A DNA stretch of 64,000 nucleotides from Candidatus Saccharibacteria bacterium UBA6664 (GCA_002455275.1 DKKO01000003.1:1267-65266), one strand, 5' to 3'. Positions 31,632 to 41,856 are shown, counted from the stretch's first letter. A program made the numbers and translations. Notes: generated by a model from the letters alone, not told the origin.

Positions 31632-33341
31632 CTAGCGTCGAGTAACAACGATAGACTTGTTCGTGACATTGCCATAAATGTCGGTCGCTTCAATTACAAT
31701 CGTGTGAACTGAGTTGCGGGCCAGGCGTCGTGTGTCCCAGTTGTATGAAAGCGTTGCGCTGTCGACGGAGATACGCTCGTAACCATCTATGCTTAGCTTC
31801 ATAGAGCCAACACCGCTAGCGTCGCTGGCGTTTGCCCTAACGGTAGTTGTGCCACTACCTACTCGTGCATTGTTAGCAGGGCTAGAAATGGTAACGGATG
31901 GGCCAGTTGTGTCTTTCTGTAGCTTCAACGAAATTCGAGCACTGGTGGCTTCGTTGCCGGCCGCGTCGTATGCTTTGGCAGTAAAGGTATGGGTGCCTGA
32001 AAGCGCAGTACTGGTGTCCCAGCGAATTGAGTAAGGAGCGCTTGCGTCAGTCCCCTTCAGGTGGTCGCCATCGGCATATAGTTCAACTTTTGTAACACCC
32101 TTGTTGTCACGTGCATCAATATTGAAGGTTGCGTCACCGGTGACCGTAGAGAGGTGCTGAGGGCTGGTAATTGCTACGGTTGGTTTTGTGGTATCTGCTT
32201 GCTCTACTGGAGGAACGACCGGACCAGAGCCTTTCTTATAGACACGTACGTAGTCTACTTCCATTACCCCAGGTTCGGTTGCGGCAAAATTACCCCAATT
32301 GTAGCCAGTAGAGGTCTCGCCACCAGTATAGCCATTGTTCTTCGGTACAGCACCACCGAAAGCCTGATTTAGGATGATGGTGTGCGGGTAGTTCAGCATC
32401 GTTTCCCATGAAGGCTGAACAGCGGTAAGAGTTTTAACGACTTTTGAGGTTAAGATTGTACCATTCGTATCAGTGGTGTAGATGGTCATATCTTTGCCGT
32501 CAAAACTTCGGGTTGGCCGACCATTTACATACCATGTTAGCTTTTTGTCGTCCCACTCAAGGCCGTATCGAACGAACTGCGTCGTCGTCGCACCGCTAAA
32601 GCTAGAAAAGTTTGAGCTTGTGAGTTGTGTGCCTCTGTTGTATGTTGCTTCTCCGGTGGTGAAGTTGTACATGTTTGAAGATGTCGTGTTACAGTGTCCG
32701 TCTCCGGTGGCGCAGCCATAGTGGAGTGTTTGAATCACTGCATCTGGGTAGCTTCCTAATTGTTCCATGACGTCCATTTCACCATAGTCAGGCCAGCCAG
32801 GAGCACCACTGCCGCCTACGAGCCAGAATGCACCCCAGTAGGGGTTGCCTTTTGCTAGCTTTATTGACGCTTCGGCATAGCCTTTCGTGAATGCAAACTT
32901 TTCAGACATACCATTTTGGCCACGGGTGGTAAGGAATGCAGAAGTTGCGTAGTAGGTGTTTTTGCCAGTGTCGGGGTTTTTGCCACTACATTCTACGGTT
33001 TCGCGTTTGGCGGCTATTTTAAGTGTGCCATTTGAAACCGAGGCGTTACGAGCAAAGTAGCACTGATCTTCCTTTCCACCAGTACCATAGTTAACATTGT
33101 TTAGCACATTCCATTTAGTAGTATCGACGCTCGAGCCGGAAAACTCGTCGTTGAACACGAGTTGCCAGTTGCCAGGAGGCATAGGCGTGGCCGCCCACGA
33201 TTGAGCGAGGTACCAAACTCCAACCCCACCAAATAATGCAACAACAAGAAGAAGCCGTGCCCGAACTGAGCTAAGCCAGGGCTTTCTGCTGCCTCGACGT
33301 CCCCCAACAAATCGTGAATTAGGTTTTCGTTTCGATGGCAT
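31632..33341 (-). CDS. GH16 family glycoside hydrolase with Ig-like domains
   Basis: 569 aa. Basic N-terminus and one membrane helix (residues 27-50, ending SWA), then a GH16 domain with the catalytic motif GEMDVMEQLG (E-x-D-x-x-E), and two C-terminal bacterial Ig-like repeats, each starting DTTKPTVAIT or DTTGPSVTIS. GH16 enzymes cut beta-1,3/1,4-glucans and related polymers. Exported or wall-attached. Target may be host or biofilm polysaccharide (inference). Confidence 0.92.
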   Translation of the reverse strand: MPSKRKPNSRFVGGRRGSRKPWLSSVRARLLLVVALFGGVGVWYLAQSWAATPMPPGNWQLVFNDEFSGSSVDTTKWNVLNNVNYGTGGKEDQCYFARNASVSNGTLKIAAKRETVECSGKNPDTGKNTYYATSAFLTTRGQNGMSEKFAFTKGYAEASIKLAKGNPYWGAFWLVGGSGAPGWPDYGEMDVMEQLGSYPDAVIQTLHYGCATGDGHCNTTSSNMYNFTTGEATYNRGTQLTSSNFSSFSGATTTQFVRYGLEWDDKKLTWYVNGRPTRSFDGKDMTIYTTDTNGTILTSKVVKTLTAVQPSWETMLNYPHTIILNQAFGGAVPKNNGYTGGETSTGYNWGNFAATEPGVMEVDYVRVYKKGSGPVVPPVEQADTTKPTVAITSPQHLSTVTGDATFNIDARDNKGVTKVELYADGDHLKGTDASAPYSIRWDTSTALSGTHTFTAKAYDAAGNEATSARISLKLQKDTTGPSVTISSPANNARVGSGTTTVRANASDASGVGSMKLSIDGYERISVDSATLSYNWDTRRLARNSVHTIVIEATDIYGNVTNKSIVVTRR

Positions 33342-33414
33342 AGCCCGTACCCCGCTTATGGTTACTTAATACAGTATATTCTACCACATGCCTCTATGAG
33401 TACAAGTTAGACGC

Positions 33415-33795
33415 TTAGCGAGAGCCAATTTTTTCAATAATTGCGAGGAGTTTTTTTGGAGTAATTTCTGCTTTTATCAGGTATGCGTCGGCATTGTGCT
33501 CCATCGCCACGCGCGATTGTTCATCTTGGTCAAAATTGGTCAAAATAATAACCTTCGTGTTAGGAATTAGGTCTTCTGCGCCGCCCCTGAGATTTTGCAA
33601 AATTTCGCTGCCACGACGCTCGGGCAGCATGATGTCGAGCAATATTACATCGTAATGTTTGCCGCGAGCAGCAGCCAGGCCGTCGTTGCCATCGACCATC
33701 CAGTCGACTTCATAGCCAGCTCGTCGCAGGCTACGTACATACATCTCACCGATAAAACGGTCGTCTTCGATGATTAAAATAGTGTGAATCGCCAT
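33415..33795 (-). CDS. Single-domain response regulator
   Basis: 126 aa, receiver domain only: IIEDDRF acidic pocket, phospho-Asp in VILLDIMLPERRG, switch Thr in VIILTNFD and Lys in YLIKAEI. No output domain, so it acts by protein contact. Lies 14 bp after the histidine kinase gene on the same strand and is its likely partner. Confidence 0.93.
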   Translation of the reverse strand: MAIHTILIIEDDRFIGEMYVRSLRRAGYEVDWMVDGNDGLAAARGKHYDVILLDIMLPERRGSEILQNLRGGAEDLIPNTKVIILTNFDQDEQSRVAMEHNADAYLIKAEITPKKLLAIIEKIGSR

Positions 33796-33809
33796 AAACT
33801 CAGTATACC

Positions 33810-35369
33810 CTACCCTCTAAATGCGCCGTGGTTTTTAATCCATCCACTTGATGAGCGTTCGATCAGCATGTCGTTATCACCACCAGCTGCTTTTAGCTTT
33901 GCTGCGACACTAGCGTATACCGGCAGCGTGAACGTAAACGTTGAACCTTCGCCTTCGACACTTTGCACGCTTATTGTGCCACCATGTGATTCAACGATAG
34001 CCTTTGTGATGTATAGCCCAATACCGCTACCCGCCACTGCCTCACGTGAACGGTGCGAACGATAAAACTTGTGAAATAAGTTGGCGACGACATTAGACGG
34101 CATACCTATGCCATGGTCACGCACTGAAACCTCCACGAAGTCACCGGCTAAAATTGCAGATACTTCAATCGTACCGCCTGGGTTCGAGTATTTAATAGCA
34201 TTATCGATAAGATTACTTATCACTTCACCAATGCTATCCGAGTCGGCTGCAACAGTGGGTAAACTAGTAGGAATGTTCACATTCAGTACGCGTTGTTGAG
34301 ATTGTGCCCTCAACAGCATGTCGTCGCTAATGCTCTCATAGATGTCCGACACGGGCAGTTCGTTCAAGTGTACTTTTAGATGCCTACGGTCATAGCGCGA
34401 AGCGTTGAGGATGTTATTGATATACCCGCTCAACCGGTTCGCCGATACAATAAGCCGGCTAAATAATTCTTTCTGGTCGCCGCTTAGTGCCTGCTGAAGT
34501 TCGTCGTTAAGGGTGTCCAGGTAGCCACGAATCACCGTAATTGGGCCGCGCAGTTCATGTGCTGCAAAGGCGATAAAATCAAGGTCCTCGTCTTCCGGTC
34601 CGTACTGCTCAGTCTGATCAAAGAGAGTAAGAATCGTCTCGGCTTCACTGCCCTTTTGATACGAAACATAGATATCAAACAAACGTCGGCCTTCTTCGCC
34701 TGGAAGTTTATCAGCAATTCGTCGCCACACGTGCTCGGCGCGGATATCATGATCTCCCCTTTCCGCTAGCCAGGTATCTATCGAATCGCTGGCGTCAAAC
34801 AGCAAATCTATCTTTGTGGTGCCATGTTGGTCGGTGTGAACGGGTGCGCTTTGGTTGGTATAAATCACCTCGTGGTCGGAGTTGAGCATGATAATACCAG
34901 TAGAAGTGTTATTTAGCAGTGATGGTACATCGAGAGCATGCTTTGCAGGCTTACTAGCGTTTGCTTTTGCGGGCAGTTCGGTTGATTCGGGTTGGCTAGC
35001 AGCAAGTTCGTAGATGAGCTGCAGTAAAGGTCGTAGGTGACTTTTTGCGTAGTAATCATCGTTTAAATTCGGCGCGGTGAGTCCGGTCGGCTCACCTGAT
35101 ATGTGCACCAGCGCTCTACTTAAGTCGCCTAATGGTCTTAGTACACCGAGTACAACAACGCAAATTACGATTATTGATGCAATGCCAACGGCGATTATGG
35201 CCAGCCATTCTAGTGGGTTTATTGACACATGGAACGTGAACATTGCCAAAATTGCTATCGCATAAATGAAGAGCTGTGTTCCACCGACTAGTAGGAGCGC
35301 ACGGTCACGATACGCAGGCCAAAACTTGCCCACAAGTGCTGGGGTTTCTGTTTTCCTTTCTACTGCCAC
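33810..35369 (-). CDS. Membrane sensor histidine kinase
   Basis: 519 aa. Two N-terminal helices (about residues 24-45 and 50-75), a linker, a PAS-like region (LLNNTSTGIIMLNSDHEVIYTN), H-box FAAHELRGPITVIRGYL, N-box ISNLIDNAIKYSNPGG, and G-boxes DHGIGM and GSGIGLYI. Autophosphorylating sensor paired with the downstream receiver. Starts inside the end of the DUF3048 gene (10-bp overlap), so operon order is DUF3048, kinase, regulator. Confidence 0.93.
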   Translation of the reverse strand: MAVERKTETPALVGKFWPAYRDRALLLVGGTQLFIYAIAILAMFTFHVSINPLEWLAIIAVGIASIIVICVVVLGVLRPLGDLSRALVHISGEPTGLTAPNLNDDYYAKSHLRPLLQLIYELAASQPESTELPAKANASKPAKHALDVPSLLNNTSTGIIMLNSDHEVIYTNQSAPVHTDQHGTTKIDLLFDASDSIDTWLAERGDHDIRAEHVWRRIADKLPGEEGRRLFDIYVSYQKGSEAETILTLFDQTEQYGPEDEDLDFIAFAAHELRGPITVIRGYLDTLNDELQQALSGDQKELFSRLIVSANRLSGYINNILNASRYDRRHLKVHLNELPVSDIYESISDDMLLRAQSQQRVLNVNIPTSLPTVAADSDSIGEVISNLIDNAIKYSNPGGTIEVSAILAGDFVEVSVRDHGIGMPSNVVANLFHKFYRSHRSREAVAGSGIGLYITKAIVESHGGTISVQSVEGEGSTFTFTLPVYASVAAKLKAAGGDNDMLIERSSSGWIKNHGAFRG

Positions 35370-36445
35370 GACACGGCACCTCCGTCATTTGGCACTGCAG
35401 AAATCCAAGTCGTACCACGGGCGAGTGTAAATGGCTGACCCTCCGCATCTTTAAAACTGTACTGGCTCTTCACGTTTGGTCGCTCCCAAGTAACGCGATA
35501 GGCTTTTCCCCCCTGGAAAATGACTGCTTTGCCGGTTCCGGTAGTTTTGATACTCTCACGGTAGCCATCTTCAAATACCAGACTCATGTTTACGCGAAGG
35601 GCTATCACGACATCGGCGCGAATTTGCCCCTTCTCTCTGTCGGTATGAGGTTGGCCTGCCTGTGCACGAAGATACGAGTTCGTCTTTTTGCTGTAGGTGT
35701 AGACACTGTTATATAGAGGTGAGCTAATGGTAATGTTCACCTTACGGGCAGTAACTTTTTCGGCGGGTTCGACATCAGTACGCTCAAATGTTTTTGGGTT
35801 TGATGTTTTATAGCCTTTGGCCCTATTGAGCGCATCAAGTTTGGCGAAGCTCGTGTACACATTGTGCGGCGCGTACCTATCAGTCGCTCGCCAGTAGTAG
35901 GCGTCGTTGAAAAATTGATCGATATCGCGGTACCCGCCACTTCGCACGAGCTTTAGCGCTTTAGCACTTCCGCCGATGTGAGCAACGCTGGCGTTGTAAG
36001 GAGTTACCCATTGTACATAGTACATGCGTACGCTGCGAACAGGACCAATTAGCTGAGGCTTCTTCTGCTGATACAGTGCCATAAATCGGGTTATGCCACC
36101 TTCAGCGACGGCTTCGTACACTATCTCTGCATCTTTCAAGCCACTCTGAGGCCTAGCGTCAGGGCTGTTTTCAATCATTATGGCAGTAACTGGTTTTTTG
36201 GTTGCAGCTTCCGATTTAACCAAAAGACCAGTAAGAGGTGCGTAATATTTTGGCTTTGGCTTAACTGCTATGGGAGTCGTGTCTGGCGGCGGAGGCGTGG
36301 TCAGTACGTAGTAGGTGTACGCGCCTGCAGAAGCAGCCACAATTAAAAACACGCCTACGATTACTATTGTCGCGCGTTGATGTGTGCGTATCCATTCCTT
36401 AAACCGTGCCCACCTAGACTGAGGCAATTCTGAGCCAAATTCCAT
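35360..36445 (-). CDS. DUF3048 (YerB-like) exported protein
   Basis: 361 aa. One N-terminal helix (residues 27-50), Pro-rich linker, then the YerB pattern: PLTGLLVKS, MIENSPDARPQSGL, EAVAEGGITRFMALY and HNVYTSF. Function of the family is unproven; Bacillus YerB is a predicted lipoprotein. Here it is anchored by the N-terminal helix. Operon with a two-component system suggests envelope sensing. Confidence 0.9.
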   Translation of the reverse strand: MEFGSELPQSRWARFKEWIRTHQRATIVIVGVFLIVAASAGAYTYYVLTTPPPPDTTPIAVKPKPKYYAPLTGLLVKSEAATKKPVTAIMIENSPDARPQSGLKDAEIVYEAVAEGGITRFMALYQQKKPQLIGPVRSVRMYYVQWVTPYNASVAHIGGSAKALKLVRSGGYRDIDQFFNDAYYWRATDRYAPHNVYTSFAKLDALNRAKGYKTSNPKTFERTDVEPAEKVTARKVNITISSPLYNSVYTYSKKTNSYLRAQAGQPHTDREKGQIRADVVIALRVNMSLVFEDGYRESIKTTGTGKAVIFQGGKAYRVTWERPNVKSQYSFKDAEGQPFTLARGTTWISAVPNDGGAVSWQ

Positions 36446-36488
36446 ACAGGTTTAGTATAGCATGCTGCTTATGCTAGTCGCTATCTGT

Positions 36489-37898
36489 TCAAAATGATTG
36501 AAGACGTGAGAGAGTTTTATCTTTCCCAAGAAGAGCAAGCGTATCGTTAAGCTGTGGGCTGAAGGCTGCCCACGTGGTGACGATACGAATGAGGCTGAAT
36601 AAAATACCGGGCTTTTGGCCAGTTGTTTCAAGTAGTTTATTTAATGCGTCTTGAATTGCTTCTGGGGTCCATTCACTTTGTGAAAGTGCGTCGTGAGCTG
36701 CCTCTAATAAGCCGTGGATTTCATCTGTTGACAGCTTCGCGAGTTGTTTATTCCCACTTATCAATTCTTCGTTCCTAGTTGGCTCCTCGAAGAAGTAGCT
36801 CGTTAGGCCTGGCAGATCTTTGAGCGTTTTTAATCGATCTTGCGCTAGTGCCAGCACCTGTTTCTTGTAGGCTTCGTCTGCTTTTTTGGCGGCTTCTGGC
36901 CAGAAAAATTCTACCCGGCCGTAGAGCTCTTCGAGGCTGAGCTCACGAATAAAATGACCATTCACCCACAGCAATCGTTTTTCATCGAATCGAGCACCGC
37001 TTTTTTGCACACGGCTCAGACTAAATTTATCTATGAGCTCTTGCTTTGTAAATACCTCTTGCTCGGTGCCGTCATTCCAGCCCATGGTTGCGATGAAACT
37101 CACTAGAGCTTCTGGCAAATAGCCGTCTCGAATGTAGTCGAGCACATCTTTGGCGCCGTCGCGTTTACCAAGTTTTTTATTGCCTTGTTCGTTCAAAATA
37201 TGGGGCATGTGAGCGAATACTGGAAGTTCAAGGCCGAGTGCTTCATAGAGCGCGAGATAGTTTGGCATGCTGCTAATAAATTCTTGGCCGCGAATCACGT
37301 GAGAGATGTGCATTTCGGCGTCGTCGACAATGTGTGCAAAGTTGTATGTTGGGTAGCCATCGCTTTTGTACAAAATAAAATCGTCTACGACTTCAGCGTT
37401 TGTTGTGACATCGCCAAAAATTTCGTCGTGGTAGCTGTAGCTTTTTGGCTCTGCTTTAAAACGGAGCGGCTGGCTACCGTCCCACTCGGGCGGATTTTCT
37501 GGTCGATATTCACGAAATAGAAATGCCCTTTTTGCAGCTTGGGATTTATCGCGGAATGCTTGGATTTCTTCGGCCGTATAGGGGTCGGCGTAAGCACACC
37601 CGCTATCGATGAGCTTTTGTGCCCATTGCTTGTAAGTGTCGATCCTCTCAGACTGAATGTATGGTCCATATTCACCTGGCTTATCGGGGCCTTCGTCGTA
37701 GTCAATGCCTAGACTTTTTAGGCTTGCTATGAGATGCTCGGCGCTGCCGGGTACTTCGCGTTTTTTATCGGTATCTTCAAAGCGCAGAACGAACTGTCCA
37801 TTTGCTTGTTTGGCAACTAAATACGCAAACAGCGCGGTGCGAATACCACCGACATGCAAAAAGCCGGTGGGGCTTGGGGCAAAACGAGTACGAATCAT
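36489..37898 (-). CDS. gltX: Glutamyl-tRNA synthetase
   Basis: 469 aa from the ATG at 37898, chosen because MIRTRFAPSPTGFLHVGG is the canonical start; a longer frame to 37943 adds only non-conserved residues. HIGH-type motif PSPTGFLHVGG; KMSKS-type loop KLGKRDG. Charges tRNA-Glu (the tRNA-Glu gene lies 5 kb away). Almost no leader: TATACT sits 9 bases before the ATG. Whether a separate Gln-tRNA route exists cannot be told from this window. Confidence 0.96.
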   Translation of the reverse strand: MIRTRFAPSPTGFLHVGGIRTALFAYLVAKQANGQFVLRFEDTDKKREVPGSAEHLIASLKSLGIDYDEGPDKPGEYGPYIQSERIDTYKQWAQKLIDSGCAYADPYTAEEIQAFRDKSQAAKRAFLFREYRPENPPEWDGSQPLRFKAEPKSYSYHDEIFGDVTTNAEVVDDFILYKSDGYPTYNFAHIVDDAEMHISHVIRGQEFISSMPNYLALYEALGLELPVFAHMPHILNEQGNKKLGKRDGAKDVLDYIRDGYLPEALVSFIATMGWNDGTEQEVFTKQELIDKFSLSRVQKSGARFDEKRLLWVNGHFIRELSLEELYGRVEFFWPEAAKKADEAYKKQVLALAQDRLKTLKDLPGLTSYFFEEPTRNEELISGNKQLAKLSTDEIHGLLEAAHDALSQSEWTPEAIQDALNKLLETTGQKPGILFSLIRIVTTWAAFSPQLNDTLALLGKDKTLSRLQSF

Positions 37899-38006
37899 AC
37901 CAGTAGTATAACAGATATAGACTCTCGGTTGCGATGAAGGCATACAAGACGCATGTCGAGCTTTAGGGGTGAGAGTTCTTGTGTTGGATTCATTCCAAGC
38001 AAGAAC

Positions 38007-38024
38007 GGGAGGGTGTGCCCTCCC
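38007..38024 (-). terminator. Terminator hairpin
   Basis: GGGAGGG-TGTG-CCCTCCC just past the stop of the minus-strand gene 38034-38948; only a weak T-run follows. Confidence 0.55.
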
Positions 38025-38033
38025 TTGAGTGTG

Positions 38034-38948
38034 TTACATGCTGCTAGCAATATTGCGAACCTGTTGGTTCGACAGAACGGCGTCGCCGCGAATTGTATAT
38101 AAGATACCACCATTTACCCAAGCGGCGTTGTTGCCATAGGTATAGATGGTGAGGCCAGCGTCGCTAAATGTTTCGTATTGGCCGTTTGAGGCTGGTTCAA
38201 CGTAGTTTGTTAGTAGCGCGCTCGAATCCCAGCTGCTTTTCGATTGGTTCAGAGCAAATTTTTGCTGACCGGCATTGGCTGCGAATGTCATGCGCACCTC
38301 ACCGTTGGTATAGGCAACAGGACCATCTAATCGATAGCCGCTCGGCTGATATTCGGGGTACGCAGCTTCGATACCTGCTTGTGCTGCAGCAACGCGAACA
38401 GAAAGGTTCGGCATATTAAGGTAGGTCAAATAACCAGCAAGCAACAGTAGCGCTAGGCTTGCGCTTGCGACATTAAATACGCGACCTTTCGATGCACGCT
38501 TGATTTTGTGCTGCTTGTGTTTGGTGGGTTTTGCGTTTTCAAGCGCCTGAGAAATTACCTGGTTTTTCACTTCTTTTGCGGGAACATGCGCTTGCGCTAC
38601 TGGATGGGCATGATGTGCACTGTGGGCGTGAGCCTTAGCCACTACCGGGTGCTTCACGGGAGCAATGTCCATGGATTGCTTTGCCTTAACCACTGGCTTA
38701 GGGTCTGGAGCGAATTTTGAGATTTGAGGGCTACGTGAAACAATCTGCTTTTGGCCTGTCTTCGCTTTTGGGCGCATCGACATATCAATATACTTGCGGT
38801 TTAGCGCAGTCGATTTTGCTTGCTTGGCGTGTACGTTGGTAGCGTGGGCTGGTTGATGTTGGCGGTGTTGACGCGTCGTGCCGACTGGTTCGCCGCTTTG
38901 TGCGTCATATAACAATCCGTTTATTTGAATTGTTTGTTGTTTACTCAT
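38034..38948 (-). CDS. Membrane-anchored protein, unknown
   Basis: 304 aa from the ATG at 38948 (AGAGGAAGC upstream). The first 150 residues are basic and His/Ala/Lys-rich (HAHSAHHAHPVAQAH), then one helix (about 163-183) and an outer domain of about 120 residues with PEYQPSGYRLDG and YTYGNNAAWVNGG. The outer part resembles small DUF4367-like domains, but I am not sure. N-terminus inside, C-terminus outside. Confidence 0.75.
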   Translation of the reverse strand: MSKQQTIQINGLLYDAQSGEPVGTTRQHRQHQPAHATNVHAKQAKSTALNRKYIDMSMRPKAKTGQKQIVSRSPQISKFAPDPKPVVKAKQSMDIAPVKHPVVAKAHAHSAHHAHPVAQAHVPAKEVKNQVISQALENAKPTKHKQHKIKRASKGRVFNVASASLALLLLAGYLTYLNMPNLSVRVAAAQAGIEAAYPEYQPSGYRLDGPVAYTNGEVRMTFAANAGQQKFALNQSKSSWDSSALLTNYVEPASNGQYETFSDAGLTIYTYGNNAAWVNGGILYTIRGDAVLSNQQVRNIASSM

Positions 38949-39049
38949 GTAGCTTCCTCTCTGCTCCTTATATAATAGTCGGCACATAAGCACTATGCAA
39001 GAGGTATTCATACAAAAATGCCACGACGGTTGTTATACTAGATACACTA

Positions 39050-40498
39050 ATGTATCGAGCACCCTCAAAAAAACGTCAACTTGTTCAGCGATTAACAGCC
39101 TACACGGCTATGACCGCGGCAGTTATCGTATTGGTTACCATCGCCGTGCTGCTCGTGCTTGGGTATCGTTTTAATCGTCTTAGTAATACGATTGAACAAG
39201 GTGGGCTGGTGCAATTTATCTCACGTCCATCGGGTGCGACAATTACACTTGGCTCCGCTACCCTCGCGGCTCAAACTCCAGATAAAGTTACCGCAAACCC
39301 CGGAAACTACAACGTCACAATGGCAAAAGACGGCTACCAAAGCTGGACTAAAAATGTCACCGTAAAATCTGCTGAAGTGCTGTGGCTGAATTACGCTCAG
39401 CTAGTGCCAAATGACATTAAAACTAGCGATGTGGCATCATTTGCGAGCCTTGTGCAGGCGGTTGCCTCACCTGATGGGCGGTATTTTGCTTTAATAAAAA
39501 ACGCAGCCAAGCCTGAGCTATATATTCTTGATACGCGTTCAAGCAGCTTTGAACAAAAACGAATTACCTTGCCTGCGGGCGAACTTACAACGTCATCAGC
39601 ATCTCGTTTTAGCTTGGTCGAGTGGAGTCAAAATGGTAAAAAAATACTACTGACGCACAAAAAACGTTCAGCTACCGAGTACCTTGTAGCAGATATCGAC
39701 AGACCAGAAGATTCCTATAATATTACCTCGCATTTTAAGCTCTCGGTTGCCAGTGCAGAGTTTGACCCCCGCAGTAGTGATCGATTATTTGTCCGCACGT
39801 ATGATGGCGATATTCGACTTGTTAACATTAATCAAGATACGATTTCTCAAGTGTTGTTGAGCAAGGTGGCACGGATGTCATTTATTGATGACGACGCTCT
39901 GATATATGTAGAGCAGGTCGATGCGAAGACGCAGCGCGTGAGCTACCTATCGCTCGATAAAACAACTTCGCGAAGCCTGGCTACCTATACTGGTACAAAA
40001 CCAGTCTACGCTGCCGCGGCACACTACTTCGACGACGTGTACATTGCCATTGCTCAGGGTACAAAACTTACCATTCGCTTAGCGAACAAACTTCCAAGTA
40101 GTGACTCAACCGATGCGTTACCACTGACTGTTGAGCATGATATCCAGATGGTCGGCGCCCCAAGCTACCTTACGATTCGTTCTGGCGGTCGTTTTGTTGT
40201 TGTGCAGCAGCAAAAAGCGCTTACTACCTACGACCTTGAGCTACACAAACACACGGCTACTACGTTTAGTACGCCGCTTACTCGTGAACTCGGTTGGCTT
40301 GATCGCTATCATTTATATAACGTTGTCGATGGCAATCTAACCGTATTTGAATTTGACGGTGCCAATCAACACGACATTGTGTCTACTACGCCAGGATACG
40401 ACGCTGTGCAGTCAAGTGACGGCACGTATATTTACAGTTTTGGCGTGAATAGCGAAAAAAAGATTGTGTTGCAACGCAGTCGAATGATACTGAACTAG
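39050..40498 (+). CDS. PEGA-domain membrane-anchored protein with beta-propeller-like region
   Basis: 482 aa. Helix at about residues 17-40, a PEGA domain (QFISRPSGATITLG to NYNVTMAKDGYQSW), then a long region with DGRYFAL-type strands like a WD/TolB propeller. ATG follows a TATACTAGATAC element by few bases. Likely a wall or surface structural protein. Ends overlapping the convergent sortase gene by 4 bases. Confidence 0.82.
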   Translation: MYRAPSKKRQLVQRLTAYTAMTAAVIVLVTIAVLLVLGYRFNRLSNTIEQGGLVQFISRPSGATITLGSATLAAQTPDKVTANPGNYNVTMAKDGYQSWTKNVTVKSAEVLWLNYAQLVPNDIKTSDVASFASLVQAVASPDGRYFALIKNAAKPELYILDTRSSSFEQKRITLPAGELTTSSASRFSLVEWSQNGKKILLTHKKRSATEYLVADIDRPEDSYNITSHFKLSVASAEFDPRSSDRLFVRTYDGDIRLVNINQDTISQVLLSKVARMSFIDDDALIYVEQVDAKTQRVSYLSLDKTTSRSLATYTGTKPVYAAAAHYFDDVYIAIAQGTKLTIRLANKLPSSDSTDALPLTVEHDIQMVGAPSYLTIRSGGRFVVVQQQKALTTYDLELHKHTATTFSTPLTRELGWLDRYHLYNVVDGNLTVFEFDGANQHDIVSTTPGYDAVQSSDGTYIYSFGVNSEKKIVLQRSRMILN

Positions 40499-41691
40499 TT
40501 ACCCGCGCCGAATAGACGTTCAAGCAGTGTTGGCGAATTGCCAGGCATAGCGACTGAACTATCAGCTTGTGATGAAGTGCTTGGTGCTGATTTTGCGCTT
40601 GAAGGGTCGGGACTTACTTGTTCGGCGGTAACCAACAGACGATTTAGTGCGGTACCAAGTGGCGTACAGGTTATTAGCGTGGCGATTGGTTTTTTGGTAG
40701 GGTACACCAACGCTTTGACGTTGTTTGGCTGCACCACTTGAGTTTTTGTTACAGTGTAGGTGTAGCGAATGCCATTGTAGTGGAGATAAAACGTATCACC
40801 TTTTTTCATTCGCTCCAAAAGCGCGAAAACGAATTTATAATCGCCGCTTTCAATGAAGTCGTTACTGGAGTGGCCAGAGATAACGGTATTACCAACCTGT
40901 CCTGGCTTGCTATTTGCGCCAGCGATACCAAACCAAGCAACACCTTTTTCCATGGCCTTTAGCTGCGATGATTGGTCTGGAGTCACATTGTATTCTACAG
41001 GCACATTCACATTAATTTTCGGGATAATGAGGCGTGGCTCTTTACTCACCTGTAATGACGCGGTGGGGTCAACAATGATGTTTTGAGGGTCAATTTCACC
41101 AGGGGTTACATAGGCTTTAACATTGGCGATTATAATGCTATTAAACTGCAACACGATAAATAAAAGGAGTACCGATAGCGCAGCCACGGCGGGTATGAAA
41201 TGACGGCTTTTTCGAACTTTTTTCGCTTGTTCGTTCACCGTAGAAACCAGCTGGTTCCGTAAATCATACATTGCTTCGTCTTTTGACATGGTTTCAGGCT
41301 CGGGCTGAGGGAAGGCCGGCTGTTCGGCTGGTGGCTGCTGTGCTTGCTTGGCATACTGTTCGTGAGCTTGCTTTACGGCACCCACATAGTAGTGTTCGTA
41401 ATATTTCTGATAGTAATTTTGCCAGGCACTGTGGTATTGTTGCCAATCTTTTGCCGGCACACTATGTGCTTGCTGATGAGTCTGGGTGGTATAGGCACTG
41501 TCGTGTTGGGGCTGCGGTTCGATTGGTTGTTCTTGCGGATGGGGCTGGGTTGCCTGGTTGGAATTATAGATTGCGTCTATCTGGCCACGCGCAATATTTG
41601 CCACGGCATCTTGTGCCTGGCTCGCTGCGCGCTGTGGTGGCTGGATATGCCCCCGAGAGCCGCCAGTTAGTTTTGTGTCTTCCGGACGCAT
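40495..41691 (-). CDS. Sortase (class D/E-like) with long Gln-rich cytoplasmic region
   Basis: 398 aa. Residues 1-150 are Gln/His/Tyr-rich and cytoplasmic, a helix at about 165-187 follows, then a sortase domain with the catalytic His in ISGHSSN, Cys in LITCTPLG and Arg in NRLLVTAE. Transpeptidase that joins LPxTG proteins to the wall; its visible substrate is the LPQTG protein at 2508-4628. The 150-residue Gln-rich front part is unusual for sortases. Confidence 0.92.
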   Translation of the reverse strand: MRPEDTKLTGGSRGHIQPPQRAASQAQDAVANIARGQIDAIYNSNQATQPHPQEQPIEPQPQHDSAYTTQTHQQAHSVPAKDWQQYHSAWQNYYQKYYEHYYVGAVKQAHEQYAKQAQQPPAEQPAFPQPEPETMSKDEAMYDLRNQLVSTVNEQAKKVRKSRHFIPAVAALSVLLLFIVLQFNSIIIANVKAYVTPGEIDPQNIIVDPTASLQVSKEPRLIIPKINVNVPVEYNVTPDQSSQLKAMEKGVAWFGIAGANSKPGQVGNTVISGHSSNDFIESGDYKFVFALLERMKKGDTFYLHYNGIRYTYTVTKTQVVQPNNVKALVYPTKKPIATLITCTPLGTALNRLLVTAEQVSPDPSSAKSAPSTSSQADSSVAMPGNSPTLLERLFGAGN

Positions 41692-41756
41692 GATAGTCTA
41701 TAGATTCCCACTCCCCTTTATTGTACAATGTTTAGAGTGTTTTTACACCTCTCTAT

Positions 41757-41843
41757 GCCGCGATGGTGGAATTGGTAGACACGTTAGACTCAAAATCTGA
41801 TGAGCACTAGCTCGTGCCGGTTCAAGTCCGGCTCGCGGTACCA
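41757..41843 (+). tRNA. tRNA-Leu (CAA)
   Basis: 87 bases with encoded CCA and a long variable arm. Acceptor GCCGCGA pairs with TCGCGGT; anticodon loop CTCAAAA gives CAA. TGTACAATG upstream is a -10 candidate. Confidence 0.95.
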
Positions 41844-41856
41844 TTTGAACAACAAA

